Assembly (NCBI GenBank): GCA_903825575.1
Contig: CAIKAW010000045.1
Coordinates: 1 to 44,449, forward strand
Reading direction: 5' to 3'
Source of the DNA: an uncultured bacterium
GTDB lineage: Bacteria; Actinomycetota; Actinomycetes; S36-B12; CAIKAW01
DNA length: 44,449 bases
The notes below the pieces were generated by a model. That model was not told the origin of the DNA. It did no database searches and was given only the letters and a program-made list of their open reading frames with translations. Positions 1 to 8,449 of this stretch are shown piece after piece; positions within the stretch are counted from its first letter, which is position 1, and every line of letters starts with the position of its first letter. The position numbers were made by a program, and so were the translations under genes.

Positions 1-1
1 C

Positions 2-97
2 CCCGAACGCAACTACCAAGGGCTAGGTCGCAAACCCGGACCACCCAAAGGCAGCCCACACCGCGGCGGACGAGGAAAGAAAGAACCCCAACAGTAA
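2..97 (+). CDS. C-terminal end of a probable transposase/integrase (partial)
   Basis: An open frame enters from the left edge and ends at TAA (95-97), giving 31 residues that begin PERNYQGLGRKPG and finish in a basic tail rich in Gly, Lys and Arg. The ERNYQGLG string resembles the ERNHQGLG-type motif found near the C-terminus of rve/DDE integrase-core transposases (IS481/IS3-like), where the last catalytic helix ends. It is followed at once by a terminal-repeat-like sequence, which fits the last gene of an insertion sequence. Family assignment rests on a short motif only; most of the gene lies outside the window. Confidence 0.45.
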   Translation, partial: PERNYQGLGRKPGPPKGSPHRGGRGKKEPQQ

Positions 98-100
98 ACA

Positions 101-141
101 AAGTCCCGGGACAGGGGTTAACGATGTCCCGAGACTTCACA
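101..141. mobile_element. Right end of an insertion sequence (terminal inverted-repeat region)
   Basis: Two 12-base arms, AAGTCCCGGGAC at 101-112 and GTCCCGAGACTT at 126-137, are inverted copies with one mismatch around a 13-base loop. Read inward from position 141 on the minus strand the end begins TGTGAAGTCTCGGGACATCG, with the TG...CA ends common in IS481/IS3-type elements. It directly follows the transposase-like C-terminus, and position 142 is already the encoded CCA of tRNA-Ala. The same hairpin could also terminate transcription. The left end and any target duplication lie outside the window. Confidence 0.45.
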
Positions 142-217
142 TGGTGGAGCTGAGGGGACTCGAACCCCTGACCCCCTGCATGCCATGCAGGTGCGCTACC
201 AGCTGCGCCACAGCCCC
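142..217 (-). tRNA. tRNA-Ala (anticodon GGC)
   Basis: The minus strand folds as a complete 76-base tRNA. The acceptor stem GGGGCTG/CAGCTCC contains the G3:U70 pair that identifies alanine tRNAs. The anticodon stem CCTGC/GCAGG encloses the loop ATGGCAT, so the anticodon is GGC. The T-loop GTTCGAGTC is present, and CCA is encoded at 142-144. It lies just downstream of the rsfS/phosphatase genes. Confidence 0.97.
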
Positions 218-294
218 GAACGAAGCCAGAGTGTATCCCGAGCGAGCGACCCAGCCCGCCGCCGCCCCCAGTGGCCAGGGTCGTACAGGACCGA

Positions 295-933
295 CTAGCG
301 GTCGTCGGTAAGTGGGGCCACAGGAAGTGAACCGGCGTTGTATTCGATCAGCCGGAATCGCGATTGACCTTCGGTAAGGACGGACCACGCGCAGTTGCTG
401 AGTACGCCAAGTGCGGTCCAGTGCTCGGGCGGCAATCCGATGAGCCGACCAATTGCAACCCGGGCCGACCCGCCATGAGTGACGACAACAAGCGTGGCCC
501 CAGAATCTAGTGCCGCAAGGCGGCGTTCGATGCTGGTCACTACCCGATCAGCGACTTCGATTCGAGTTTCGCCATCACCACCGGGCCGAACATCGGCCCC
601 GTCACCCCAAGCCGCCCACTCGGCGGGAAAGGTTGCGGTGATGTCTTCGCGCACCATTCCCTGCCAGGCTCCGGCATAGGTCTCGCGCAGTGCTGGATCA
701 AGATCAACCCCGAGCCCGGTCAGGTCACCCAAGGCTGCCGCCGTACGCGCTGCCCGGCTCAGGTCGCTACTCACGATCGCGGCTGGCTCCAAGCGAGCCA
801 ACAACTTCGCTGCCTGTTGAGCCTGCTCAACTCCGGTCGCATCGAGTTCAACGTCAAGCTGACCTTGAAATCGACCAGCCGTGTTCCACTGCGTCCGACC
901 ATGACGCCAGAAGACGACTCGACGCGAGCTCAG
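295..933 (-). CDS. Histidine phosphatase family protein (phosphoglycerate mutase-like), CTG start
   Basis: A 212-residue protein of the RHG superfamily. The N-terminal catalytic motif WRHGRTQWN (phospho-accepting His near residue 10) is followed by an FQGQLDVEL segment and, near residue 155, a VVTHGG motif carrying the second catalytic His. Members remove phosphate from sugars, nucleotides or phosphoproteins; the substrate here is unknown. The RHG motif lies upstream of the first standard start codon (TTG at 802-804). Between the upstream in-frame stop (973-975) and the motif the only plausible start is CTG at 931-933. It overlaps the rsfS stop as CTGA and has GAGG seven bases upstream. Last gene of the nadD-rsfS string. 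Confidence 0.85.
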   Translation of the reverse strand: MSSRRVVFWRHGRTQWNTAGRFQGQLDVELDATGVEQAQQAAKLLARLEPAAIVSSDLSRAARTAAALGDLTGLGVDLDPALRETYAGAWQGMVREDITATFPAEWAAWGDGADVRPGGDGETRIEVADRVVTSIERRLAALDSGATLVVVTHGGSARVAIGRLIGLPPEHWTALGVLSNCAWSVLTEGQSRFRLIEYNAGSLPVAPLTDDR

Positions 934-1322
934 AGTTCGCCCTCGGCCGCTGCAATACCTGCCGGCTCCAGATCAAGTGGAATGGTCGGACAGTCCTTCC
1001 AGAGTCGCTCGATGGCGTAGAAGGCACGCTCTTCACGGTGCTGCACATGCACCACGAGTTCGCCGAAGTCCAGCAGCACCCACCTACCATCGCGCAAACC
1101 TTCGCGGCGTCCGGACTTCACGCCAAGTTGGTGCAGCCGCTCCTCAATGGCATCTACCACCCCGCGCACCTGACGTTCATTGGCCACGGAAGCAATCAGA
1201 AAGACGTCGGTGATGACGACGTGCTCGCTGACGTCGATTGCAATGACGTCAGTCGCCAACTTGTCAGCAGCTGCGCTCCCGGCCGCGCGGGAGAGTTCAA
1301 CGGCACGTGCAGATGCAGTCAC
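930..1322 (-). CDS. rsfS: Ribosome silencing factor RsfS
   Basis: A 130-residue RsfS/Iojap/DUF143 protein. The family binds ribosomal protein L14 on the 50S subunit and blocks subunit joining when nutrients are scarce. Typical segments are IDVSEHVVITDVFLIASV near residues 29-46 and the core GRWVLLDFGELVVHVQHREERAFYAIERLW (given here in two parts: GRWVLLDFGELVVH and REERAFYAIERLW). Length matches the family. It follows the LytR_C gene by 44 bases and overlaps the downstream phosphatase by four bases, so the two are probably translated in a coupled way. Confidence 0.95.
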   Translation of the reverse strand: MTASARAVELSRAAGSAAADKLATDVIAIDVSEHVVITDVFLIASVANERQVRGVVDAIEERLHQLGVKSGRREGLRDGRWVLLDFGELVVHVQHREERAFYAIERLWKDCPTIPLDLEPAGIAAAEGEL

Positions 1323-1366
1323 GAGAGCCTTTCGGATTCAGAAACGCCGGGTATTCACCCACCAGC

Positions 1367-2566
1367 CTACGGGTGGTAGTCCGATCCCAGAATCACCTGA
1401 ACGTCTCCCCCGACGATCGGGTGCCCCACCGATCGAACATCCCAGGCGGGAAGCCCCAACGCCTTCGTGACGGCATCGCCCCAACCACGGGCCGCCGCCG
1501 AATCGTCTGGCACGAGCACTTGGGAGGCGGCGAACCCGATTCCGCTCGCCGCAGCGCCGTTGATATATGCCAATCCGGCGCTAGCCAGTCGATCCGCCAC
1601 ACCGCTTGGCAATCCGGGAGTCGCTGCGCCATATTGCACCAAGACCCGAACCGGCGAGGTCTCACCTGGAGTTCGGACGGCCAGTGGCAGCGTCGCGGCG
1701 AACAGCTTGGTGCTACGACCAGCATCAATGCGAACCGCAACAGGTTTACTGCCAATGACCGGAAGCGTCGGAATTGCGTCGAAGGTTGAGTTTCCCGAAA
1801 CCAAGTTTGATCTCGTATGGGCCAAGTAGGCCGCGAGTACCTCGGTGCTGGCCGTTGACTCGGACGTAGCGCCAAGCGAACCGAGGATCGCCCGAATCCG
1901 CGCGGCCTCGATAGGAAGTGACATGACTAGTTGCTGAAGCACCGTGACCATCCGGGCGGTGCGAACCGCTTGCGGCTCGCCGGGCGAAAGCGCAATCACG
2001 TAGCGCGCGGCTGCGTCTCCCTGCAAATGATCAATGCCGGCAGGCAGGACCAGCTTTGCTGTCCCCGAGCTTGAACCAAGTGTCACGGCGGTGGGTACAG
2101 CGACAGTGACACCGCCAACCGCATCGACCAGTCCGGCGAATGCGAGCCGGCCTAGCCGCCAACTGCCATCTATCTGCACTCCTGCGACGTCGCTTAACGC
2201 AGATTGAGCAACATTCAGGCTCGGGTCGCTAACTGCCTGCGCCAAGGTTGACGTACCGAGGCCCGACACCTCGACGAGCAGTCGCGGATCAACGCTAAGC
2301 CACACCGACCGGTCAACAGAGCCGCCGACGCCGGTCAAGATGCTTCCGGCCGCAGTGTTGTCGTCGGCCCGAAGTTCGATCAGCACGGTGGACTGAGTTG
2401 GCTTGGCAGGCAATGTGGTGGTCGGGCTTGGCGAAGGCTTTGGGTTCACCGTGCTGCTCTTTGCGGGACGCGTGGCGTTACCTAAAACAACGGCAAGCGC
2501 CAGCACTAGCAGCAAAACGCCGACGCCAACCTCAAGCGCCCGGCGACGTTGACGAATACCGCTCAA
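1367..2566 (-). CDS. Membrane-anchored LytR-type protein (LCP-like plus LytR_C domain)
   Basis: A 399-residue protein with a short basic N-terminus, one membrane helix (about residues 13-30), a Pro/Thr/Ser linker, an LCP-like region (about 60-270) and a C-terminal LytR_C domain (about 305-397, [20 protein letters not shown] onward). LCP enzymes attach teichoic acid or other glycopolymers to peptidoglycan. GGVTVAVP and [17 protein letters not shown] match LCP landmarks, but the arginine pair expected after the ALAYVR position is replaced by IALSPGEP, so catalysis is doubtful. The TTG start overlaps the nadD stop by four bases. The nadD-LytR_C-rsfS order is common in Actinobacteria. Confidence 0.82.
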   Translation of the reverse strand: MSGIRQRRRALEVGVGVLLLVLALAVVLGNATRPAKSSTVNPKPSPSPTTTLPAKPTQSTVLIELRADDNTAAGSILTGVGGSVDRSVWLSVDPRLLVEVSGLGTSTLAQAVSDPSLNVAQSALSDVAGVQIDGSWRLGRLAFAGLVDAVGGVTVAVPTAVTLGSSSGTAKLVLPAGIDHLQGDAAARYVIALSPGEPQAVRTARMVTVLQQLVMSLPIEAARIRAILGSLGATSESTASTEVLAAYLAHTRSNLVSGNSTFDAIPTLPVIGSKPVAVRIDAGRSTKLFAATLPLAVRTPGETSPVRVLVQYGAATPGLPSGVADRLASAGLAYINGAAASGIGFAASQVLVPDDSAAARGWGDAVTKALGLPAWDVRSVGHPIVGGDVQVILGSDYHP

Positions 2567-3162
2567 CTCAAATTCCGATACAACCCGCGCTTGGCAATGA
2601 ACTCGACTACTCCATGCGGCACTAGGTACTCAATCGATGAACCGCGACCAACCCGCACCCGGCAATCGGTGGACGAAATCGCCAAGGCTGGCACCTCAAC
2701 GAACGTCACTGAACCATCCGGTAGCCCCGGATCAGCTAGGCGATGTCCAGGTCGCGTGACGCCGATCAAATGGGCAAGTTTGAGCACTTCATCGTGCTGA
2801 TGCCAGGTCAATATCGCACCGAGCGCGTCGGCTCCCGTGATAAAGAAGAAATCCGTCTGCTCATCGTAGGCGGCGTGTAAGTCGCGCAGCGTGTCGACCG
2901 TGTAGGTAGGGCCAGCCCGATCAAGATCGACTCGACTGACAGTAAAACGCTCGTCGGCTGCGGTCGCAATCACGGTCATCAGATAGCGATCCTCGGGATC
3001 GGAAACCAAGTAGTCCGACTTCTGCCAAGGCCGCCCCGTCGGGACGAACACCACCTCGTCTAACTGAAAGCTGTCGGCTACCTCGGAGGCGGCAACTAGG
3101 TGTCCATGGTGAACGGGGTCGAACGTTCCGCCCATAACTCCGATGCGTGCCCGAGGATTCAC
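2563..3162 (-). CDS. nadD: Nicotinate-nucleotide adenylyltransferase NadD
   Basis: The enzyme joins nicotinate mononucleotide to AMP from ATP, the penultimate step of NAD synthesis. The nucleotidyltransferase motif [11 protein letters not shown] lies near residue 11, FITGADAL in the middle and ISSTDCR near the C-terminus, the ISSTxxR signature that binds ATP phosphates. With the GTG start at 3160-3162 it has 199 residues, a normal length. An in-frame TTG at 3181-3183 would add seven residues; neither has a clear ribosome binding site. Its stop overlaps the LytR_C start (TTGA). Confidence 0.93.
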   Translation of the reverse strand: MNPRARIGVMGGTFDPVHHGHLVAASEVADSFQLDEVVFVPTGRPWQKSDYLVSDPEDRYLMTVIATAADERFTVSRVDLDRAGPTYTVDTLRDLHAAYDEQTDFFFITGADALGAILTWHQHDEVLKLAHLIGVTRPGHRLADPGLPDGSVTFVEVPALAISSTDCRVRVGRGSSIEYLVPHGVVEFIAKRGLYRNLS

Positions 3163-3217
3163 AGGACGACGATACGCGCCCAAGTAAATTCGACGTTCGG
3201 GCCGGCTGGGGCCGAGG

Positions 3218-3349
3218 TCAGCGTTTGGCGTTGAAGCGGGTCGTCAGGAACAGCAGCAGCATGAGTACCGCCCAGGCGCCAACCCCGACTAGGTAATGGT
3301 TCGGCCCGCCCCGGACAACCTCGGTAGCGATCAAGTTGGCCCCGCCCAT
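3218..3349 (-). CDS. Small single-pass membrane protein (43 residues)
   Basis: An ATG at 3347-3349, preceded on the minus strand by a strong GGAGGGG ribosome binding site, opens a 43-codon frame. The product begins [12 protein letters not shown], has one hydrophobic helix ([15 protein letters not shown], about residues 21-36), and ends TRFNAKR, a positively charged tail expected to stay in the cytoplasm. It fills the gap between proA and nadD and is co-directional with both. I do not assign a function. The match of good ribosome binding site, spacing and a clean transmembrane segment makes it a likely real gene. Confidence 0.7.
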   Translation of the reverse strand: MGGANLIATEVVRGGPNHYLVGVGAWAVLMLLLFLTTRFNAKR

Positions 3350-3432
3350 CACCCCTCCATTTCAACCACCCGACAAGCGGGCGATTCGGCCATTGCGGCC
3401 TACGACTGCTGGACTCTAGCGGGTATCCCAGG

Positions 3433-4728
3433 TCACGATCGAACCTGACCCTCGCCCGTCACGATGAACTTGGTCGAAGTCAGTTCGGTTAGTCCCATAG
3501 GCCCGCGCGCATGCAACTTCTGAGTGGAGATGCCGATCTCGGCTCCGAAGCCGAACTCGCCGCCATCGGTGAATCGGGTCGACGCATTTACCATTACAGC
3601 TGCCGCATCAACCTCGGCGACAAAGTGCTCGGCCGCACTTAGCGAATTTGTCACGATGGCTTCAGTGTGCGAAGTGCCGTACCGGCGGATGTGATCTATG
3701 GCGGCATCAACCGAGTCCACGATGTGCACTGCGAGATCGAGCGACAAGTACTCGGTGGCCCAATCGTGTTCGGTGGCCGCGGCGAAGCCAACCCCGCCCA
3801 CCGCGTACTTCGCCGCTTCGGGATCACCGTGAATCGTGACATCACGCTCGGCAAGAGCCGCGAAGGCAAGCGGAAGGAACCGAGCCGCAATCGCCTCGTG
3901 GACGAGCAAAGTTTCGGCGGTATTGCACACGGTCACGCGCTGAGTCTTAGAGTTGACGATGATGTTCACGGCCATATCGAGGTCGGCGGATTCGTCAACG
4001 AAGACATGGCAGTTTCCAACACCAGTCTCAATTACAGGCACTCGTGAACCTTGAACAACGCGCTGAATTAGCTCTGCTCCACCCCGCGGCACCAGCACGT
4101 CGACAAGGCCGCGAGCTTGCATCAGGTGGTCAACGGTCTCGTGGCTGACGTCTGAAACTAACTGCACGACATCAGCGGGCAATCCGGCCATAACAACCGC
4201 GTCCCTGATGACTTCAACGAGGATCCGGTTGGAGTTCGACGCCGAAGATGAGCCGCGCAACAAGGCTGCATTGCCACTCTTGAGACACAGGGCCGCAGCA
4301 TCGACTGTGACATTGGGTCGCGCTTCGTAGATCATCCCCACGACGCCCATTGGTACCCGGACCTGACGCATCCGCAGTCCATTGGCCAAGGTCGCACCGC
4401 GAACGATCTCACCCACGGGGTCGGCTAGATCGGCAACCTCGCGCGTTGCGGCCGCAATTGCGTCGATCCGCTGGGAGGTGAGCGTCAGCCGATCGATCAT
4501 GGCTGGCGCTGTGCCGGCCTGCTCAGCCGCGGCCACATCCAGAGCATTCGCTTCCAGAATGGCGTCCCGGGCGCCAACTATCCCAGCGGCAATTGCCCTA
4601 AGTGCAGCATCCTTGCTACCGGTTGGCGTGGTGGCGAGGACTCTGGCGGCCACGCGAGCCCGTTCGGCCATCGCCCGCACCTCAGCTCGCAGGTCGGCTG
4701 ACACTTCGGTGGCTACGGTGGCGGTCAC
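3433..4728 (-). CDS. proA: Gamma-glutamyl phosphate reductase ProA
   Basis: An NADPH-dependent aldehyde-dehydrogenase-fold enzyme that reduces gamma-glutamyl phosphate to glutamate semialdehyde, the second step of proline synthesis. Seen: [31 protein letters not shown], and the nucleophile region [11 protein letters not shown] with the catalytic Cys. The GTG start at 4726-4728 gives 431 residues, the usual family length. An in-frame GTG at 4852-4854 would add 42 residues with no recognised domain and overlap the upstream gene by 62 bases, so the shorter form is preferred. Downstream of proB and one small gene. Confidence 0.93.
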   Translation of the reverse strand: MTATVATEVSADLRAEVRAMAERARVAARVLATTPTGSKDAALRAIAAGIVGARDAILEANALDVAAAEQAGTAPAMIDRLTLTSQRIDAIAAATREVADLADPVGEIVRGATLANGLRMRQVRVPMGVVGMIYEARPNVTVDAAALCLKSGNAALLRGSSSASNSNRILVEVIRDAVVMAGLPADVVQLVSDVSHETVDHLMQARGLVDVLVPRGGAELIQRVVQGSRVPVIETGVGNCHVFVDESADLDMAVNIIVNSKTQRVTVCNTAETLLVHEAIAARFLPLAFAALAERDVTIHGDPEAAKYAVGGVGFAAATEHDWATEYLSLDLAVHIVDSVDAAIDHIRRYGTSHTEAIVTNSLSAAEHFVAEVDAAAVMVNASTRFTDGGEFGFGAEIGISTQKLHARGPMGLTELTSTKFIVTGEGQVRS

Positions 4729-4792
4729 TGGGTCAGGGTAGCCGAGACCAACGTCGTCGGCCGCCAAGATTGTCCCCGGATCTGGCTCGGAC

Positions 4793-5167
4793 TCAGCGAA
4801 CCGGGTTGAAGGGAGTGAACGTCGGATGGGCAAGTACGCGGGCGTCGCGGTCACCCGGCCGGATCCGAGACCGGAAAGTTTCTTGATCTAGAACCTCAAC
4901 CCCGACCACGGTCCAAGGTGGCAGGTCACCAATCTCGCGATGCTGCTCCCATAGTTGTAACGCCGAGGCCAGCACACTCGCCGGTGCGCTGCCTTCATCC
5001 CAATACCGAAGTTCGACCCGGGTCCCAGCGAAGCGACCGGAAAGCAGGAATGGGTGCACGACCGCTAGGTATTCAAGGCCTAGGCGGATTCTTTCGGGGG
5101 GCACTGGCTCGCCGGCCAGAGTCACAGTGACATGCCACATGGTGCTTGACAGTGCCAGTGCGCTCAC
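4793..5167 (-). CDS. Hypothetical protein between proB and proA
   Basis: A 124-residue frame in line with proB and proA, with 17 bases separating it from proB. The sequence [20 protein letters not shown] followed by an [18 protein letters not shown] segment and a VELRYWDEG strand reads like a compact cytoplasmic alpha/beta domain; there is no signal peptide or membrane helix. Start may be the first Met or the Met at residue 10 (before WHV). I do not recognise the family. Position suggests co-transcription with proline genes, which does not prove a role in that pathway. Confidence 0.72.
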   Translation of the reverse strand: MSALALSSTMWHVTVTLAGEPVPPERIRLGLEYLAVVHPFLLSGRFAGTRVELRYWDEGSAPASVLASALQLWEQHREIGDLPPWTVVGVEVLDQETFRSRIRPGDRDARVLAHPTFTPFNPVR

Positions 5168-5184
5168 CGCTGTCTCCCCCCCGC

Positions 5185-6324
5185 TTACCCCCGCACGATG
5201 ACTAGGTCGTCGCGGTGCACAACTTCTCGCTCATACGCCGGCCCCAATTCGCGCGACAGGTCCTTAGTTGAGCGCCCCAAGAGGCCAGGAAGTTCTGCTG
5301 CATCAAAGTTGACCAGTCCGCGGGCCACCGTGTGACCACTTTCGTCAATTAGGTCAACCGGATCGCCGGCCTGGAAGTGCCCATCGACCGCCGTGATGCC
5401 GGCCGGCAAGAGGGACGCACCCCGCCCCACCACGGCGGCGACAGCGCCCGCATCTAGGTGCAGTCGGCCCTGGGTTGCCGTGGCATGCGCCAGCCACAGC
5501 AAGCGGGTCGGCAACGAAACGGCGTCAGGCTCGAAATAAGTACCGGTCTGAGCGCCGGACAATGCCTGACTCGCGAGCAGTGCTGAAGCCAAGACGACCG
5601 GGATCCCGGCACTAGTTGCAATCCGGGCTGCCTGCAATTTAGTAACCATGCCACCGCGGCCGACACCAGCGGCGCCGATCCCGCCCACGTCAACAACGTT
5701 TAGATCAAAACCGCTGGGTACTTCGCGAATCAAGGTCGCGCCAGCCCGACTGGGCGGCCCGTCGTAGAGCCCGTCAACGTCCGAGAGCAACACGAGCAGG
5801 TCGGCCCGCACCAGATGTGCCACCAGGGCCGCAAGGCGGTCGTTGTCGCCCAGTCGAATCTCGTCAGTCGCGACGGTGTCGTTCTCATTCACAACCGGGA
5901 GCACTCCGAGTTCAAGCAGTCGCGTCAGAGTTCGTTGCGCATTTCGGTAGTGGGCGCGACGGGTCATGTCGTCGGCAGTCAGGAGAACCTGGCCGACGGT
6001 AATGCCATGGCGTTCAAACGCTGCGGTGTAGTTGGCCATCAGCAGGCCCTGACCAACGCTGGCAGCGGCTTGCGACGTGGCTAGGTCACGCGGGCGACGG
6101 GTTTGACCCAAGGGGCGCAGCCCGGCAGCAATCGCGCCACTTGAGACCAGCACGACTTCGACGCCCGCAGCGCGCCGGGCCGCCAGCGTTTCGGCTAGTC
6201 GGGCAACCGCGGTTACATCGATCCCCTCGACGCCGGTGGTCACCGACGACGAGCCGACCTTGACGACCAGTCGACGAGCTGCAGTCACGGCTGAGCGCGG
6301 GCCCAGCTTCACTACGCCGCTCAT
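5185..6324 (-). CDS. proB: Glutamate 5-kinase ProB
   Basis: Phosphorylates the gamma carboxyl of glutamate with ATP, the first and feedback-inhibited step of proline synthesis. The amino-acid kinase domain (about residues 15-270) shows [35 protein letters not shown] and [16 protein letters not shown]-terminal PUA domain (about 285-370) starts near [13 protein letters not shown]. At 379 residues the full two-domain form is present. Its ATG start overlaps the obg stop by four bases (6321-6324), tying proline synthesis to the ribosomal/GTPase gene string. Confidence 0.96.
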   Translation of the reverse strand: MSGVVKLGPRSAVTAARRLVVKVGSSSVTTGVEGIDVTAVARLAETLAARRAAGVEVVLVSSGAIAAGLRPLGQTRRPRDLATSQAAASVGQGLLMANYTAAFERHGITVGQVLLTADDMTRRAHYRNAQRTLTRLLELGVLPVVNENDTVATDEIRLGDNDRLAALVAHLVRADLLVLLSDVDGLYDGPPSRAGATLIREVPSGFDLNVVDVGGIGAAGVGRGGMVTKLQAARIATSAGIPVVLASALLASQALSGAQTGTYFEPDAVSLPTRLLWLAHATATQGRLHLDAGAVAAVVGRGASLLPAGITAVDGHFQAGDPVDLIDESGHTVARGLVNFDAAELPGLLGRSTKDLSRELGPAYEREVVHRDDLVIVRG

Positions 6325-7676
6325 CTGCCCTCCAGTCGGACGTCACTTCCGCGTGGACCCGAATCAGGCGCCACACCAGCTGCGACGCTCGGAACCCAAT
6401 CGAACACCACGGCGTCGTCTTCGTCGCCGATCACGACTTCAGCACCAGCCGTGGCGCCCAGTCGCAGCAACTCAGCTTCGATGCCGATGCGAGCCAGGCG
6501 GTCAGCTAGGTAGCCGACCGCCTCGTCGTTGCTGAAGTCAGTCTGGCGAACCCAACGGCGCGGCCGCTCACCGCGAACCCGGTAGCGCCCGTCCTCCAAC
6601 GCCACGGTGAAGCCAGAATCGTCAATTGCCACCGGCCGAATGATTTGGCGAACTCCCTCGGCGGGCGCGGCCGCCTTGCGGGCTGCTTTAACTACTTCAG
6701 CCAGAGCGAACGTAAGCGTCCGCAGGCCTTCGTGGCTCACCGCCGAAACCTCGTAACAATCCAGCCCACGCGCCACAACGTCAGCTTTGATCAACTCGGC
6801 GAGATCGCGAGCTTCAGGCACGTCAATCTTGTTAAGTACAACAAGTCGCGGTCGATCCGAGAGACCACCGTAGGCGGCCAACTCGGCTTCGATGACGTCC
6901 AGATCGTGCAAGGGGTCGCGGTCTGATTCCAAGGTGGCGCAATCGATTACGTGGACCAGCACCGAGCAACGTTCGACGTGCCGCAGGAACTCCAGTCCGA
7001 GGCCCTTGCCTTCGGCCGCACCGGGGATCAGCCCAGGTACGTCAGCCACGGTGTAGATGGTGCTGCCGGCGGATACCACGCCGAGATTAGGGACCAGTGT
7101 CGTGAACGGGTAGTCGGCGACTTTGGGTCGGGCGGCCGAGATTGCGGCGATCAGACTGGACTTTCCGGCACTGGGGTAACCAACTAGGGCGACGTCTGCA
7201 ACCGTCTTGAGTTCGAGCACGACCTCAAGCGAGTCCCCAGACTCACCTAAAAGCGCAAAGCCCGGCGCCCGGCGCCGTGGTGAGGCCAAGGAAGCGTTGC
7301 CCAATCCACCGCGACCGCCCTTTGCCAGCACAAAGCGAGTGCCTGCACCCACAAGGTCGGCTATTTGCTCACCGTTGGGGAGGCTCACCACGGTCCCATC
7401 GGGGACGGTTAGAACTAGGTCGTCCCCAAACGCACCGTTGCGGTGCCCACCTTGGCCTTGACGACCAGAACCAGCCCGCCGGTGCGGGGAATGGTGAAAC
7501 TCGAGCAAAGTCGTGGTCGAAGGATCAACCACGAGTACAACGTCGCCACCGCGTCCGCCGTTGCCTCCGTCAGGGCCGCCTAACGGCTTGAACTTCTCGC
7601 GGTGGATCGAGGCGACGCCATGTCCGCCGTCACCGGCGGCCGCGTAGACGACTACGCGGTCTACGAAAGTGACCAC
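6321..7676 (-). CDS. obg: GTPase Obg (CgtA), 50S subunit assembly
   Basis: A 451-residue Obg with all three family domains. The glycine-rich N-terminal Obg fold (about 1-158) includes [14 protein letters not shown]. The G domain (about 159-335) has G1 [10 protein letters not shown]3 DVPGLIPGA and G4 LNKIDV. The C-terminal OCT domain (about 355-435) covers [16 protein letters not shown]. Obg binds late 50S intermediates and links ribosome assembly to growth state. GTG start with an AGGAGG site just upstream. Follows rpmA after a strong hairpin (7697-7726), and its stop overlaps proB. Confidence 0.96.
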   Translation of the reverse strand: MVTFVDRVVVYAAAGDGGHGVASIHREKFKPLGGPDGGNGGRGGDVVLVVDPSTTTLLEFHHSPHRRAGSGRQGQGGHRNGAFGDDLVLTVPDGTVVSLPNGEQIADLVGAGTRFVLAKGGRGGLGNASLASPRRRAPGFALLGESGDSLEVVLELKTVADVALVGYPSAGKSSLIAAISAARPKVADYPFTTLVPNLGVVSAGSTIYTVADVPGLIPGAAEGKGLGLEFLRHVERCSVLVHVIDCATLESDRDPLHDLDVIEAELAAYGGLSDRPRLVVLNKIDVPEARDLAELIKADVVARGLDCYEVSAVSHEGLRTLTFALAEVVKAARKAAAPAEGVRQIIRPVAIDDSGFTVALEDGRYRVRGERPRRWVRQTDFSNDEAVGYLADRLARIGIEAELLRLGATAGAEVVIGDEDDAVVFDWVPSVAAGVAPDSGPRGSDVRLEGR

Positions 7677-7696
7677 GGGTCAGCCTCCTAGAAAGC

Positions 7697-7726
7697 AGCG
7701 AGGGCGGGCCGAAGCCCGCCCTCGCT
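7697..7726 (-). terminator. 13-bp hairpin with UUCG-type loop between rpmA and obg
   Basis: Arms AGCGAGGGCGGGC (7697-7709) and GCCCGCCCTCGCT (7714-7726) pair perfectly around four bases that read TTCG on the transcribed minus strand. The following RNA contains only a weak U run (CTTTCT), so full termination is uncertain. Its position, 24 bases after rpmA and 20 bases before the obg start, suits a partial terminator that lowers obg expression relative to the ribosomal protein genes, or an mRNA-processing or stabilising structure. Confidence 0.65.
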
Positions 7727-7749
7727 GAGAAATCGATGCGTGCTCGACG

Positions 7750-8004
7750 CTAGCCGCCGACCACGATGTTGACGACTCGCCGACCGCGGCGGGTACCGAA
7801 CTCAACGGCGCCAGCCGCGAGCGCGAACAACGTGTCGTCCTTGCCACGGCCAACATTGAGGCCGGGGTGGAAGTGGGTTCCACGCTGGCGAACGATGATC
7901 TCGCCGGCGTTCACAGCCTGGCCACCGAAACGCTTGACGCCAAGGCGCTGGGCGTTCGAGTCGCGACCGTTACGAGAACTAGAAGCTCCCTTTTTGTGAG
8001 CCAT
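7750..8004 (-). CDS. rpmA: 50S ribosomal protein L27
   Basis: An 84-residue bL27. It starts [16 protein letters not shown], the N-terminal arm that reaches toward the peptidyl-transferase centre, and continues with [10 protein letters not shown] and [10 protein letters not shown], both classic L27 segments. There is no Firmicutes-type N-terminal cleavage extension. It lies three bases after rplU, the usual rplU-rpmA pair. Confidence 0.98.
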   Translation of the reverse strand: MAHKKGASSSRNGRDSNAQRLGVKRFGGQAVNAGEIIVRQRGTHFHPGLNVGRGKDDTLFALAAGAVEFGTRRGRRVVNIVVGG

Positions 8005-8007
8005 GGG

Positions 8008-8331
8008 TCACTTCCCCGTTTCGATGGCGGTGATCCGGACCTGTGTGAGCCTGGAGCGGTGCCCCTGGCGACGGCGGTATCCGGTCTTGTTCTTGTAGCG
8101 CAGGATCTCGATCTTGGGACCCTTGGTGTGGTCGAGCAGCTCGGCGGTGACAGTGACGCCGGCAAGGATCGCCGCATCAGAGGTCACGGCAGCGCCGTCC
8201 ACGAGCAAGAGTGCTGGCAGGGTGACCGTGGAGCCGGGCTCGCCGATTAGTCGGTCGAGCTCGAACACATCGCCTACGGCGACTTTCTCCTGGCGGCCAC
8301 CGGCACGGACAATCGCGTACACCGGGGTCAC
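8008..8331 (-). CDS. rplU: 50S ribosomal protein L21
   Basis: A 107-residue bL21 with the N-terminal [17 protein letters not shown] and the basic C-terminal [20 protein letters not shown], a signature of the family that binds 23S rRNA. GTG start with a TTGAGGAG ribosome binding site. The gene follows rne on the same strand after a 118-base gap holding a possible terminator (8408-8433), so it probably has its own promoter for rplU-rpmA. Confidence 0.98.
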   Translation of the reverse strand: MTPVYAIVRAGGRQEKVAVGDVFELDRLIGEPGSTVTLPALLLVDGAAVTSDAAILAGVTVTAELLDHTKGPKIEILRYKNKTGYRRRQGHRSRLTQVRITAIETGK

Positions 8332-8407
8332 TCCTCAACGTTTTCTTGGTCCCGACGGACGCGCCGGAACATGGCACACAAGGTGCCGAAGGACAAGGGT
8401 ACGGAGC

Positions 8408-8433
8408 GGGGCGGGCTGGGGTCAAACCGCCCC
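8408..8433 (-). terminator. Possible hairpin after rne
   Basis: GGGGCGG (8408-8414) and CCGCCCC (8427-8433) can form a 7-bp GC-only stem with a 12-base loop, 17 bases downstream of the rne stop on the minus strand. There is no clear U tract after it. It could separate rne from the rplU-rpmA transcript. Confidence 0.35.
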
Positions 8434-8449
8434 CTGAAGTAGCGCTCGT

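Noticed and set aside
690-1379. Long plus-strand reading frame (229 codons) opposite rsfS and the phosphatase
   Set aside because: It lies antisense to rsfS and the RHG phosphatase, both of which have clear family motifs; the product has no recognisable domain.
3159-3365. 68-codon minus-strand frame between proA and nadD
   Set aside because: Arg/Gly/Pro-rich without domain. The overlapping 43-codon frame at 3218-3349 has the ribosome binding site and a membrane helix.
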